Positions 26,076-34,181 of a stretch of 64,000 nt of DNA are shown in pieces. Under the pieces are notes generated by a model. The model did no database searches. It saw only the letters and a program-made list of their open reading frames with translations, and was not told the origin of the DNA. Positions within the stretch are counted from its first letter, which is position 1. The number at the start of each line of letters is the position of its first letter. The DNA is from Streptomyces sp. NBC_01210 (GTDB lineage Bacteria > Actinomycetota > Actinomycetes > Streptomycetales > Streptomycetaceae): contig NZ_CP108549.1 in the NCBI RefSeq assembly GCF_036010325.1, positions 62,001 to 126,000 on the forward strand, in the 5' to 3' direction. The position numbers and the translations under genes are program-made.

Positions 26076-26185
26076 GCCGGGTGCGGGACACAGCCGAGCA
26101 GCCGGGTGTCCGGCTGTGCTCGCTGTGCGGCGCCGCCGCCGAACTGGACCCCGTCCTCAAGGGCTTCGACCACGGCTTCGGGTGA
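25904..26185 (+). CDS. DUF6233-like protein, probably only the C-terminal domain
   Basis: The frame from GTG 25904 gives 93 residues matching the DUF6233 C-terminal domain: GVVHAVDCEEAPAGAPVLPL, then AEQPGVRLCSLCGAAAELDP and a FDHGFG end. The cysteine in VDCEE and the CSLC pair could bind zinc. Full members have another ~80-100 residues in front. Those are missing here, where DUF6207-like sequence is fused instead. Confidence 0.5.
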   Translation: MPTEYLEPPSPVRKALGPSRPSGWVLAKAAGRRPSRGGVVHAVDCEEAPAGAPVLPLSRVRDTAEQPGVRLCSLCGAAAELDPVLKGFDHGFG

Positions 26186-26198
26186 AAGCGCCCAGGGA

Positions 26199-27326
26199 TC
26201 AGCTAGCGGTCCGCGACGCAATCAGTCGGTTGGTCAGCTCCACCGTCGCGAGATACCACCAGTAGATCCAGTCCAGGAACGCTTCGTCATAGTCGCCGCG
26301 CTGGTCCGCCTTGCGGTGGCGTAGGTCGTAGCGGTTGGCGATCTCGAACAGTGCCCCCTCGTCCTTGCCGAGCTGATCTTTGAGCAGGGCGCGGCGTTCC
26401 TCGAGGATCCCCGCGAGGGTGACGATCGCCGACCGCTTGCTCTCCACCGTCGTGTCCCGTCCGCGGAACAGGGCGATCGCGTGGCGGACACGGATCGTGA
26501 TGTCCGGGGCGCTGTCGTTGAGTGCACGGTGCACCAGCGCGCTGCGGGCGTCGTCGGTGACGGCGACCAGGCGCCCGAGGTCCTCGCCTTCGGCAGCCAG
26601 CTCGTACTCGATGCCCGCCTCGCGCAGCAGCTGGTTGACCTTGCCTCGGTACAGGATGCGGGCGGGTCCGTTGTGGAACTCCGAGTGGTGCCACCCGCAC
26701 ATGTTCCAGCTGTGGAAGCGGCGCGTGCGGGGGCGGCTGACCAGGTCGTGGAAGACCTCGATCAGGCCGAAGAAGGTGTCCTCGTCCCACGTCTCTGGGT
26801 CCAGGGGCCACAGGTCGGGGATGCCGAGCCGCCGGTCGATCGCCTGCGAGGCGTCTGGCAGATCGTTGGGGTCGTCGACGCATTCCTCGCCGAAGACTTC
26901 GGCCAGGTAGCCGTTGTCGGCGAAGTCGCTGATGATTCGTGCGAAGTCACGGCGGGTGTCTCGCGGCGTGCTGCCGTCGTGCGAGAGGCCGCGGCCTTGC
27001 CGCTGTGGCCAGTACGGCCGGGGCTCGGACGCATGCCGCAGTTCGGCCGCGCGGCTGACCAGCTCCGTCAACCACTCCCGCTTGTCCACCCCGCCCCGTT
27101 TTCCCCAGCCGGGCGTTGTTGTCACCCAGGGGTCGTCCGAGGGCGCAGGGTGCTTGGGCAGGTCCTCGAAGTCGGCCACCGCCGTGGTGCCGGCAAGGGC
27201 CTCCGTCAGCAGCCATATCGCCTGCGCCTCCCATGAGGTGTTCGACGACCGAAGGACACGCTCGCCCTCGGACACGAACAGCGATGTAGGCCAGAGGAGC
27301 TCGTAGTTGCTCAGGTCCAGACTCAC
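26199..27326 (-). CDS. hypothetical protein with HEPN-like C-terminus
   Basis: The 375-aa protein is acidic and aromatic. I recognise no named family. Near the C-terminus FEIANRYDLRHRKADQRGDY has an R-x4-H spacing (RYDLRH), followed by a membrane- or packing-type helix FLDWIYWWYLATVELTNRLI. Both fit HEPN ribonuclease folds. The middle has WNMCGWHHSEFHNG, rich in potential metal ligands. The GTG at 27326 is a guess based on where protein-like sequence begins; GTG 27341 is an alternative. A defence or toxin role is possible but only inferred. Confidence 0.5.
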   Translation of the reverse strand: MSLDLSNYELLWPTSLFVSEGERVLRSSNTSWEAQAIWLLTEALAGTTAVADFEDLPKHPAPSDDPWVTTTPGWGKRGGVDKREWLTELVSRAAELRHASEPRPYWPQRQGRGLSHDGSTPRDTRRDFARIISDFADNGYLAEVFGEECVDDPNDLPDASQAIDRRLGIPDLWPLDPETWDEDTFFGLIEVFHDLVSRPRTRRFHSWNMCGWHHSEFHNGPARILYRGKVNQLLREAGIEYELAAEGEDLGRLVAVTDDARSALVHRALNDSAPDITIRVRHAIALFRGRDTTVESKRSAIVTLAGILEERRALLKDQLGKDEGALFEIANRYDLRHRKADQRGDYDEAFLDWIYWWYLATVELTNRLIASRTAS

Positions 27327-27479
27327 CGCGACATCATCGCCCACCCGGGCCGGCGCCAACTGGCCAACAGAACATGAGCATTCGGCCGGGAAACGGTCCT
27401 TGAACGGCCTTTGCGGTGGACAGCATCCTTCATGGCGCTCAGCGCCGTCCCGGTTCCGTGCCGACTTCAGGGGGCGTCC

Positions 27480-28205
27480 ATGGCCAAGCGCACCGCGAAG
27501 AGAGGCAGCAGCAGGCCCCTGCGGCTGCCTGTTGACCGGTTACGGAAAGGGTGGCCCGGGCCCGCCGGCACCCATGTGCGGCTCGCGACTGCGGCGGACA
27601 CGGACGCCGTCGACGCACTGCTGGACGCGGCGGGGGCCCGGCTCATCCCGGCCCTGCGGTCCTCCATCGAACAGGGCACGGCAGGTGCCGCCCTGCTGGA
27701 TGGTCTGGGCGGCACCACGAAGACGTTCTTCGAAGACTTCGCGCGTCGGACGGCCGGGCACACGATGGCCGACTCGATGGCCAGCGTCAGTCTGACTCTG
27801 GTGGCCGCCGACGGCCAGGATCGGCCGGTCGGCGCTCTGTCCGTCACCGCGCCCGGAACCATCATCGAGCGGGCGCTGGAGCACGGCTACAGCAACGTGC
27901 AGGCGCTGACGCTGAGCGTGGCCATCGGCAAGGTGCACGGCCTGGCGGTAGCCGAGGACGCCCGCGGCCAGGGCCTCGCCAGCATCCTGATGAAGCGGGC
28001 CTGGCAGGTCTACGAACAGCTCGACTACTTCCTGCTGTACGGGTCCTTCGAGACCGGCCGGGACCTGAGCGCCTTCTACAAGAGCTGCGGGTACACCGTG
28101 CGCGTCCCCGGCGAGGGGTTCCTCCTCGAACGCCTCGGGCTGCCCTTCGGAATTCACGCCGGCCCCGACCAGTGCGTGTTCACCCGCTGGAGGCCCCGAC
28201 GCTGA
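27480..28205 (+). CDS. GNAT-family N-acetyltransferase
   Basis: The 241-aa protein from ATG 27480 has a basic N-terminus, then a GNAT domain: GTHVRLATAADTDAVDALL near residue 30, VHGLAVAEDARGQGLASILM with the acetyl-CoA loop R-G-Q-G-L-A, and LSAFYKSCGYTVR. The unusual ~100-residue insert between strands 1 and 4 is helical. The substrate is unknown. A longer frame to 27411 overlaps the intergenic region. Confidence 0.7.
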   Translation: MAKRTAKRGSSRPLRLPVDRLRKGWPGPAGTHVRLATAADTDAVDALLDAAGARLIPALRSSIEQGTAGAALLDGLGGTTKTFFEDFARRTAGHTMADSMASVSLTLVAADGQDRPVGALSVTAPGTIIERALEHGYSNVQALTLSVAIGKVHGLAVAEDARGQGLASILMKRAWQVYEQLDYFLLYGSFETGRDLSAFYKSCGYTVRVPGEGFLLERLGLPFGIHAGPDQCVFTRWRPRR

Positions 28206-28273
28206 CCGAATGTTCTCCCGGTACTGGCCTGATCGGCGGAGGCGTTGTCAGTGCCTGCTGCCACCATCCGGTC

Positions 28274-29532
28274 ATGCCTCTCGTCACTCGGGAGCGGGCC
28301 CGCTCCCCCTTCGCGGACCTGACGCACAGCGCCACGGTCCCGCTGGACCCCGACGAACTCCTCCACATGCCTGGCCTGCGGCAGCACGGCCACGTCTTCT
28401 TCGGCGACATAGCGGTGCGCTGCTACAAGCACAAGGCCCGCTGGACGTACGACGAACGGGACATCCGCGCCGCCGGCCGGACTTTCGCGGAGCTGGACCT
28501 GGACCTGGACGACGTCGTGGATGTGGAACTGCCTCCGTACCGGGACATCCCGGAACGCGATCCGGAGGAGTGGCACCGCCCCAACTGGCGACGCCAACTG
28601 GTGTCGTGGATGGTCGACCGGGCCCGCAACAAGCTGTTCCAGGAGAACCGTCCCCATGACGAGTGGGGCGACTGGAGGCAAATCGGTGCGAACGGACTGC
28701 CCGGAAACCTGACGTGGGAGGAGTTCGTCGCATCGAGCAGCCAGGCCCGGCACTGCAGAACATCGCCGGGACCCGGCCGTTGCAGCTGCTGGCCTGGTCC
28801 GGCGAGACCTGGCTTCTGCCTCGCGCCTACACGGAGCTGCTGGACCGCTGGGAGCAGCGAGAGGAGGAGTTGACCGCCCGGGCCCGGCTCTGCTCCTGCG
28901 GGGCGCAGGGCCCGTACTGGGGCGGCTGGAGGCGGCACAACACGAGGACGGGGTACGTCACCATGTGCCCACCCTGTGCCGGGGAAGCCTGCCAGCTGTA
29001 CACCGGCCACCTGCGGGGCGTGCTGTACGAGACGCTACGGCGGCGCAATACCCGAGCCGACGCCTACCTGTGCCGATTGTGCAAGGAAAGCCCGGCGGCG
29101 GCGTGGGATCACTGCCATGAACACGGCTACGTCCGCGGCCCGCTGTGCGGCAGCTGCAACACCCGCGAAGGCACGGGCATCCCGTACTACTTCCTCCGGC
29201 TCGAAGGCGCCGCACGGCATCTCCTGGAATGCCGCGGCTGCCTTCAACAGCGGACCCTGCCGCGCCGGTTCCACATCGACGTCGTCCGCGCACACCTGGA
29301 GCAGACCGAGCGGCACGGGCGCTGCCACAAGCAGCCGTACGCACGCGAGTTGGAGCACGCGCACGGTGTTCACCGGTTTCAGCTTGAGTGCAGCGGCTGG
29401 CACGCGACCGGGAACTGGACGAAGGACGTCACGGCGTCCGAGGTGGCCGCGCTCGTGCGGGCCCTCGTCGACGCGTCCCTCGCCGGGCAGGAGGGCCGGC
29501 CTTCTCCTGGCACGGCCACGGGCGCGGGGTAA
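28274..29532 (+). pseudogene. recombination endonuclease VII-like protein, frameshifted at 28729
   Basis: The first ~150 codons from ATG 28274 (PLVTRERARSPFADLTHS ... GNLTWEEFV) continue in a different frame as RIEQPGPALQNIAG and LLPRAYTELLDRWEQREEE. Restoring one C after 28729 joins them. The C-terminal half has the endonuclease VII zinc-binding fold: YLCRLCKESPAAAWDHCHEH, then YVRGPLCGSCNTREG, with C-x2-C pairs and the DHCH active site. It also has an earlier C-x-C and C-x2-C set. The enzyme family resolves branched DNA. Without the missing base the product ends about 200 codons in. Confidence 0.65.
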
Positions 29533-29600
29533 CCGCCGCGCGGCAGTGCCGTTGAGCACGGCATCGCGTGCATGACCATCCGACCCTCGCGGATACGCGA

Positions 29601-29720
29601 GCGAGCCCCGGACCACATCGGTCCGGGGCTCGCGGGCTGTTCGGGACCCAGCTACAGCTCGAACTCCAGGTCCAGCACGTCATTGATCTGCAGCTCCTGG
29701 AGAGCCCGCGCGGCGGCCGC
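29601..29720. repeat. hairpin plus decayed tpg 3' end (copy 1)
   Basis: A perfect 14-bp stem (GCGAGCCCCGGACC and GGTCCGGGGCTCGC, 5-nt loop) is followed, from 29652, by minus-strand sequence ending in CTACAG. Conceptually this reads ALQELQINDVLDLEFEL, a diverged copy of the Tpg C-terminus. A second copy lies at 30336-30460 in the same orientation. Confidence 0.6.
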
Positions 29721-29745
29721 ACCGAGGCAGCGACATGCTGCAGCC

Positions 29746-30294
29746 CTACCTGGCCAGGGCCTTTTTGAGCGTCAGGTGGAAGAGCGCGGTCGGGTCTTCC
29801 ACAAGTTCCCTGACCCGCTCGAAGTCGTGGCCGTGGAACCACTCGAAGATCCGACCGCCGTCGATGCGTCCGTTCAAGACGAGGTGCAGGTTCGTGAGGA
29901 CCGTGGATTCCATCCGGTATGCCTCACTCCTGGTCCCGGCGGGAGCGGAGACCCACCCGTCGACCAGGGCGTACCCGAGGTTGCGCGCCTGAGTCTCGTA
30001 CTTGTCGAACTGCCGCTCAGGAGCCCCGGTGGACCCAACCTTCACCACTGCGCGTAAGCCCTGGAAGCCCAGGACGTACAACCGACCGCCCTCCTTCTCC
30101 GGCTCCGGCAGTTCTTCACGCAGTCGTTTGCGTACCAGATAGGAGGTCAGCCTGATCTCTGTTTTCTGCCAGGGCGGCACAGCTCCGGCCTGGAGGGCAG
30201 ATATCGCTTTCGCGCGAGCCGCCTCGGAGCCGATCTCTTCAGCCCACTTCTCCATGATGACTTCGCGGATGATCTGTTGTGGGATACGTGGCAT
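29746..30294 (-). CDS. GIY-YIG-like nuclease-fold protein (T5orf172/MUG113 type)
   Basis: The 182-aa protein has an N-terminal helical stretch. From about residue 70 it has the GIY-YIG-type core: RLYVLGFQGLRAVVKVGSTG, then ERQFDKYETQARNLG, WVSAPAGTRSEAYRMESTVL with the catalytic-type glutamate, and RIFEWFHGHDFERV. T5orf172-like domains occur in phage and mobile-element proteins. The gene is bracketed by two direct copies of the hairpin/tpg-tail repeat. The ATG at 30294 lacks a strong ribosome site. Confidence 0.6.
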   Translation of the reverse strand: MPRIPQQIIREVIMEKWAEEIGSEAARAKAISALQAGAVPPWQKTEIRLTSYLVRKRLREELPEPEKEGGRLYVLGFQGLRAVVKVGSTGAPERQFDKYETQARNLGYALVDGWVSAPAGTRSEAYRMESTVLTNLHLVLNGRIDGGRIFEWFHGHDFERVRELVEDPTALFHLTLKKALAR

Positions 30295-30335
30295 CGCGTC
30301 AGCTTCTCAGGCAGCACTGACAAACGGACACGCGA

Positions 30336-30460
30336 GCGAGCCCTGGACCACATCGGTCCGGGGCTCGCGGGGTGTTCGGGGCGCGCTGCTACAGGTCGAA
30401 CTCCAGGTGCTCGATGTCCGTGAACCGGACCTCTTCCAATCTCCCGGCCCGGCGGCCGCG
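30336..30460. repeat. hairpin plus decayed tpg 3' end (copy 2)
   Basis: This has the same arrangement as at 29601: a 14-bp stem with one G-T pair (30336-30349 and 30355-30368), then minus-strand tpg-like sequence from the stop at 30389. It reads GRLEEVRFTDIEHLEFDL, almost identical to the end of the intact Tpg at 33618. Confidence 0.65.
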
Positions 30461-30571
30461 GCGGCCGTCTGGATGGATGTGGCGAGGGCCGCCCGGCCGG
30501 GCAGCGCTGATGCTGGAGCCATTCTGGCTTCGAACGGGGATTCGGCGGCCGACCCGGGACACCGGCCGCCG

Positions 30572-31638
30572 TTAAGCCTCCTGCCGCTGAATGACGGGAA
30601 GGTGATCCAGCACGCCCTCCAGCAGAGCGTTCACGCTTGCGCGGGTTGGAAGGTCACCAATGCTGAAGCGGCTGGTCCGGGTACCGATCTGCCGGTGCAG
30701 TGCGTCGTCGGCGGAGGCGCGGAACTCCGTGAGCTGCTTCATATACACCTTCTCGGTCTTGCCCCACGGCCCGTGCGCGACGACGTGCTGGAAGTTCTTC
30801 TGACCGAAGACCGGCGGGACGTGATCCAGGATCGCGCGAAGCAGCATCTGGCAGGCGTATGGGTGCTGGTCGGCGTAGTTGGCGTTGAGCTCGCGGACCA
30901 GGGCGAGCAGCTTGTCCGTCCGGAAGGCCGTGCCTATGGCCTCCAGGTCGGCAATCAGCTCTTCGGCAACGTACGGGCTGACGGCTGGAACGGGCATGGG
31001 GGCCGGCACCAGGGGGTGAGGAGCTGGCAGAGCTTCTGCCTGGGCAGTGATCAGGCGGGCGGTGGTCTGCACGTACTCCTGCAGGCTTCCCGGTACTGGC
31101 GGATCTCCCGGCGGAGTTCGCGCCACCAGGCTCCGTCTTCCGTCCCACTGGAGCCGCCCCAGGTAGCTGGCTCGTGAGCCAGGACGTCCGGCAGCCGGGT
31201 CAGAAGTCCCCTGGGCAGTCCGGGCAGCTCCCGCTCGATGTCCGCGAGTGTGAACCGCGGCTTGGCTGCCTTCTGCGTCGACAGCGGCGCCTTGCGCTGT
31301 ATCGCGATCAGCACGTGGAGGACGCGGAGGAAGGGGGCGGCCACGTATGGCTGGAGCTCTGGCACGTGGAGGGCGGCAGCGATCGTGAGGGCGGGCCGGT
31401 CGTCGTCGGCGATGTGGAAGCTGGTGTGCGAGGTGAGGCCGTAAGAGGGGCCCACATGCCCGGAGGAACCGACGCGCGGCAAAGAGCGGATCAGCTCCTC
31501 AGCATCGAGGTCATGCCGGTCCATGGCGTCCACGGCGAACTGCCAGACGGGCCACTCGCCCTCCATGAGGTACTGCTGGGCCATCGTCGTCAGGAGCATG
31601 GTCTGCTCCCGGGAGAGAGTGGCCGTCAGCTCGATCAT
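30572..31638 (-). pseudogene. hypothetical protein split by a frameshift near 31085
   Basis: Two overlapping frames read as one protein. The 5' part (ATG 31638; IELTATLSREQTMLLTTM ... WWRELRREIRQYR) runs into the 3' part (SLQEYVQTTARLITAQAE ... ASVNALLEGVLDHLP) after a frame change at about 31080-31090. Joined, it would be about 350 residues, mostly helical. I do not recognise the family. The 3' part contains QHPYACQMLLRAILDHVPP, which resembles C-terminal regions of predicted abortive-infection proteins, but this is weak. It lies in a minus-strand run with the two genes upstream. Confidence 0.5.
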
Positions 31639-31741
31639 GACATCTGTCTTTCCATCGGGATGCGGTCCGGGCAGGGCCTGCGTGCTGCGGGTATGACGAC
31701 GGCAGTGGACGCGACCCTGGCGACGCTGCGGAGTGCACTGC

Positions 31742-32665
31742 TCACGCTGTTCGCTGGACCAGGCCGGCGGCGAACCACTGCACGAGGGTGGCAGCCAGGT
31801 GCACCGCCATCTCGGCCTCGCGCTGGGTCTCGAACCGGGTCGGGTTCTGCGATCCGTGCCGGGCGGTCTGGCCCTTCCACAGCCGCCGCATCATGGATGA
31901 CACCAGCTCGATGTCGTTCTCTCCACTGGGTGCGGGGATCGCAGTGGAGAACCGCTGCGGCGAATTCCCGATCACTCTCAGCATCGATCCGAGCGTCGCG
32001 TTGGCGTTGTTCGGTTCGATGAGGGACTGGGAGGCCGACTCCACCGCCTTGATCGCTTCGCTGTACGCCTTGGTTGGGTCCGGGTCGCGCCCGTACGCGC
32101 ATTTCCAGGCTGTTGCCAAGTGGTCGGCGGCGGATCCGCTCTGCGGGGTGCGAGCCGCTGCCAGAGCGCTGGAGACAGCCTGCTGTGCCGTTGTGTCGAC
32201 CCGGAGCTCCAGCCCGGTGCGAGCGTCGTTGACGCGATACGCAGATCCCGCGAGCGTCAGCATGTCCTCCAGCTCCGCGATGGCCTTCTCGCGGTCGTTG
32301 CTCCCGTGAGTCCCCAGGTATTGCCGCCGACCGCTCCACGTGCCCGGGTTGGGGTAGTACGTCTGCGAAGTCGACGGCGTGCTCAAGTGCAGCATCGCGT
32401 TGACGACATCGAGCAGCTGCTCCTTGCTGGTACCTGCTGCGAGAAACTTCGCCGGCGAGTACTCCCGGGGGCCGGTGTCGACGCGCAGCTTCAGGTGGAG
32501 GGCGATCCTCTGTGCGTTTGTTTCGTCGTCTTGGAGGAGAGCCATCACCCACTGGCGCAGAGGAATCTCCATGTAGTCCGGGATGCCCTCGGAGAGGGAG
32601 TCGTCTACCGATCCTCGTAGATCCGCCGCCTGCGGATCACGCCGCTTGCGGCTGCGCATGAACAT
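31742..32665 (-). CDS. hypothetical protein with abortive-infection C-terminal-like region
   Basis: The 307-aa protein has an N-terminal region PLRQWVMALLQDDETNAQRI. Its C-terminal ~130 residues begin YGRDPDPTKAYSEAIKAVES, then ANATLGSMLRVIGN, MRRLWKGQTARHGSQ and EAEMAVHLAATLVQWF. That series (paired KAY/AIKAVE, TLG, R-x-HG) is typical of abortive-infection or HEPN-type C-terminal domains. The function is inferred only. The frame begins with two candidate ATGs (32665 and 32659). Confidence 0.5.
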   Translation of the reverse strand: MFMRSRKRRDPQAADLRGSVDDSLSEGIPDYMEIPLRQWVMALLQDDETNAQRIALHLKLRVDTGPREYSPAKFLAAGTSKEQLLDVVNAMLHLSTPSTSQTYYPNPGTWSGRRQYLGTHGSNDREKAIAELEDMLTLAGSAYRVNDARTGLELRVDTTAQQAVSSALAAARTPQSGSAADHLATAWKCAYGRDPDPTKAYSEAIKAVESASQSLIEPNNANATLGSMLRVIGNSPQRFSTAIPAPSGENDIELVSSMMRRLWKGQTARHGSQNPTRFETQREAEMAVHLAATLVQWFAAGLVQRTA

Positions 32666-32753
32666 GAACGAACGGCAGCGCCGCCCAGTGACACGCGCCG
32701 AAGATTTCCCCGCCTCCTAGGGCGCCGGGCGAGGCGAGAAGAACGAGCAGGCC

Positions 32754-32773
32754 CCTCGCCGCGGCTGGCGAGG
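32754..32773. terminator. short hairpin downstream of the 214-aa gene
   Basis: CCTCGCC and GGCGAGG form a 7-bp stem with a 6-nt loop, 27 bp past the minus-strand stop at 32800. It is weak but well placed. Confidence 0.4.
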
Positions 32774-32799
32774 CGGATGAGTCGGGCCGTTGCGGGGGC

Positions 32800-33444
32800 T
32801 CAGCGGCGATCCAGCGCGTCTATCAGCTTGCCGATGTTCCGCACCGCACGATCGGAGGCGCCCTTGGCTGCCAGAGCTCCCAGGACGATGTCCCGCTCAA
32901 GCAGCCCTGCGTCGCGCAGGTCCTGCAGGATGCGTTGGGCTTGCTGCTTGCCGAACTGGTCACCGAAGCCGTTGTTCTTGTGGAAGTCCAGCCGGTCGAT
33001 GGCATCAGCCAGCTCGGAATCGAGCTGCTCGGGCTGCTCATCGGGCCGGGTGAGGTCGATGGCGCCGAGTTGGCACGCCCAGCCTTCGAGCGGGAAGCCG
33101 TGGACGCTCTCCACGATGGCCAGCGAGGACCCACGGGCCAGGCTTGCGGCGAAGTCGAGGGTCCTCTCGTCCGGGACGTATGCCAGAACGGGTCCCTTGC
33201 CGCGGGCGACACGGTCGCGGGAGGCACGCGGTGTGGTGACAGCGTGTTCCGCCGCCAAACGCCGCAGGGACGGGATCTGCTGTTCCACGCCGAAGGCATT
33301 GAGCACGAGCACGCCGACGGCGCCCTGCTCAGCGCATTCTTGCCGAACCCACGCCACGGCCAGATCGGCTGCGATCTCCCAATCCCGCTCGGGGTCGTCA
33401 TCGGGGACCCATGCTGCCCGCAGGGTGCTGCTCGCGCTCGCCAC
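32800..33444 (-). CDS. hypothetical protein, 214 aa
   Basis: I do not recognise this protein. It has a Rossmann-like hydrophobic strand GAVGVLVLNAFGVEQQIPSL, a second strand GSSLAIVESVHGFPLEGWA, and a helical C-terminus (LQDLRDAGLLERDIVLGALA). The GTG at 33444 has purine-rich GAGAGG upstream. It follows tpg at 174 bp and could be transcribed with it. Confidence 0.5.
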   Translation of the reverse strand: MASASSTLRAAWVPDDDPERDWEIAADLAVAWVRQECAEQGAVGVLVLNAFGVEQQIPSLRRLAAEHAVTTPRASRDRVARGKGPVLAYVPDERTLDFAASLARGSSLAIVESVHGFPLEGWACQLGAIDLTRPDEQPEQLDSELADAIDRLDFHKNNGFGDQFGKQQAQRILQDLRDAGLLERDIVLGALAAKGASDRAVRNIGKLIDALDRR

Positions 33445-33617
33445 GTTCGCGGTCCTCTCTCCTTCGAGACGGCCGCGCGGAAAGCGCGGCCATTCCTGGT
33501 CACGCTATCGGCAGCCTCCGACAACCGGTCCCTGCGCGAGTAAGGGGACGGAATGGGCCCGTCCGTCGTGCCTCGGCTCACAACAGGACCAGGGGGCCAC
33601 GGGGTACGGGACTGCCA

Positions 33618-34175
33618 CTACAGGTCGAAGTCGAGGTGCTCGATGTCGGTGAAGCGGACCTCTTCCAGGCTTCCGGCGCGGCGGCCGCCGTCCTGGAAGT
33701 ACACCTCCTTGAGTGCTTCGGCTGCGATCTCCCGCAACCGCTGTTCGCTGGCACCCTGTTCCTGGGCTTCGAAGAGTTGGGCGGCGTAGCGGGGCGGCAG
33801 CGCGACGGTCAGGTGCCGGATACGGTCCTGGTCCGTGGAGCCGATCGGCGCGGTGTAACCGAGGCGGGCGCGGGTGTCGATGACGATGCCGCCGGTGGTC
33901 GCCGCCTGCTGCCGTGCCTTGGCCCGGATCTGCGGCTGCCACCGCTTCTTCACCTCACGCTCCAGGCGGGCGGCGAGGTCCGGGCGGGGCTTCTTGATCT
34001 GGTCCTTCACGTACCGCTCGACGGTGCGCTGGGAGATCCGCAGCATCTGGGCGACCGCCTTGGTGCCCTTGTACTGCTTGACCAGGTACCGCATCTGGGC
34101 GCCGGCTGACTTCGGCGCGGGGCGGGTGAATGCCTTCTGCACCGCCTTGTCGAGGCCGTCCCCGAATGTGCTCAT
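33618..34175 (-). CDS. tpg: telomere terminal protein Tpg
   Basis: The 185-aa protein has the length and sequence pattern of Streptomyces Tpg: PKSAGAQMRYLVKQYKGTKA, a helix-turn-helix ISQRTVERYVKDQIKKPRPD, then RWQPQIRAKARQQAATTGG and the conserved end EVYFQDGGRRAG with FTDIEHLDFDL. Tpg is covalently attached to the 5' ends of linear replicons and primes end patching. It starts 6 nt after the tap stop, with GGGAAG upstream. Intact tap-tpg indicates a linear chromosome arm or linear plasmid. Confidence 0.92.
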   Translation of the reverse strand: MSTFGDGLDKAVQKAFTRPAPKSAGAQMRYLVKQYKGTKAVAQMLRISQRTVERYVKDQIKKPRPDLAARLEREVKKRWQPQIRAKARQQAATTGGIVIDTRARLGYTAPIGSTDQDRIRHLTVALPPRYAAQLFEAQEQGASEQRLREIAAEALKEVYFQDGGRRAGSLEEVRFTDIEHLDFDL

Positions 34176-34181
34176 CGCCTG

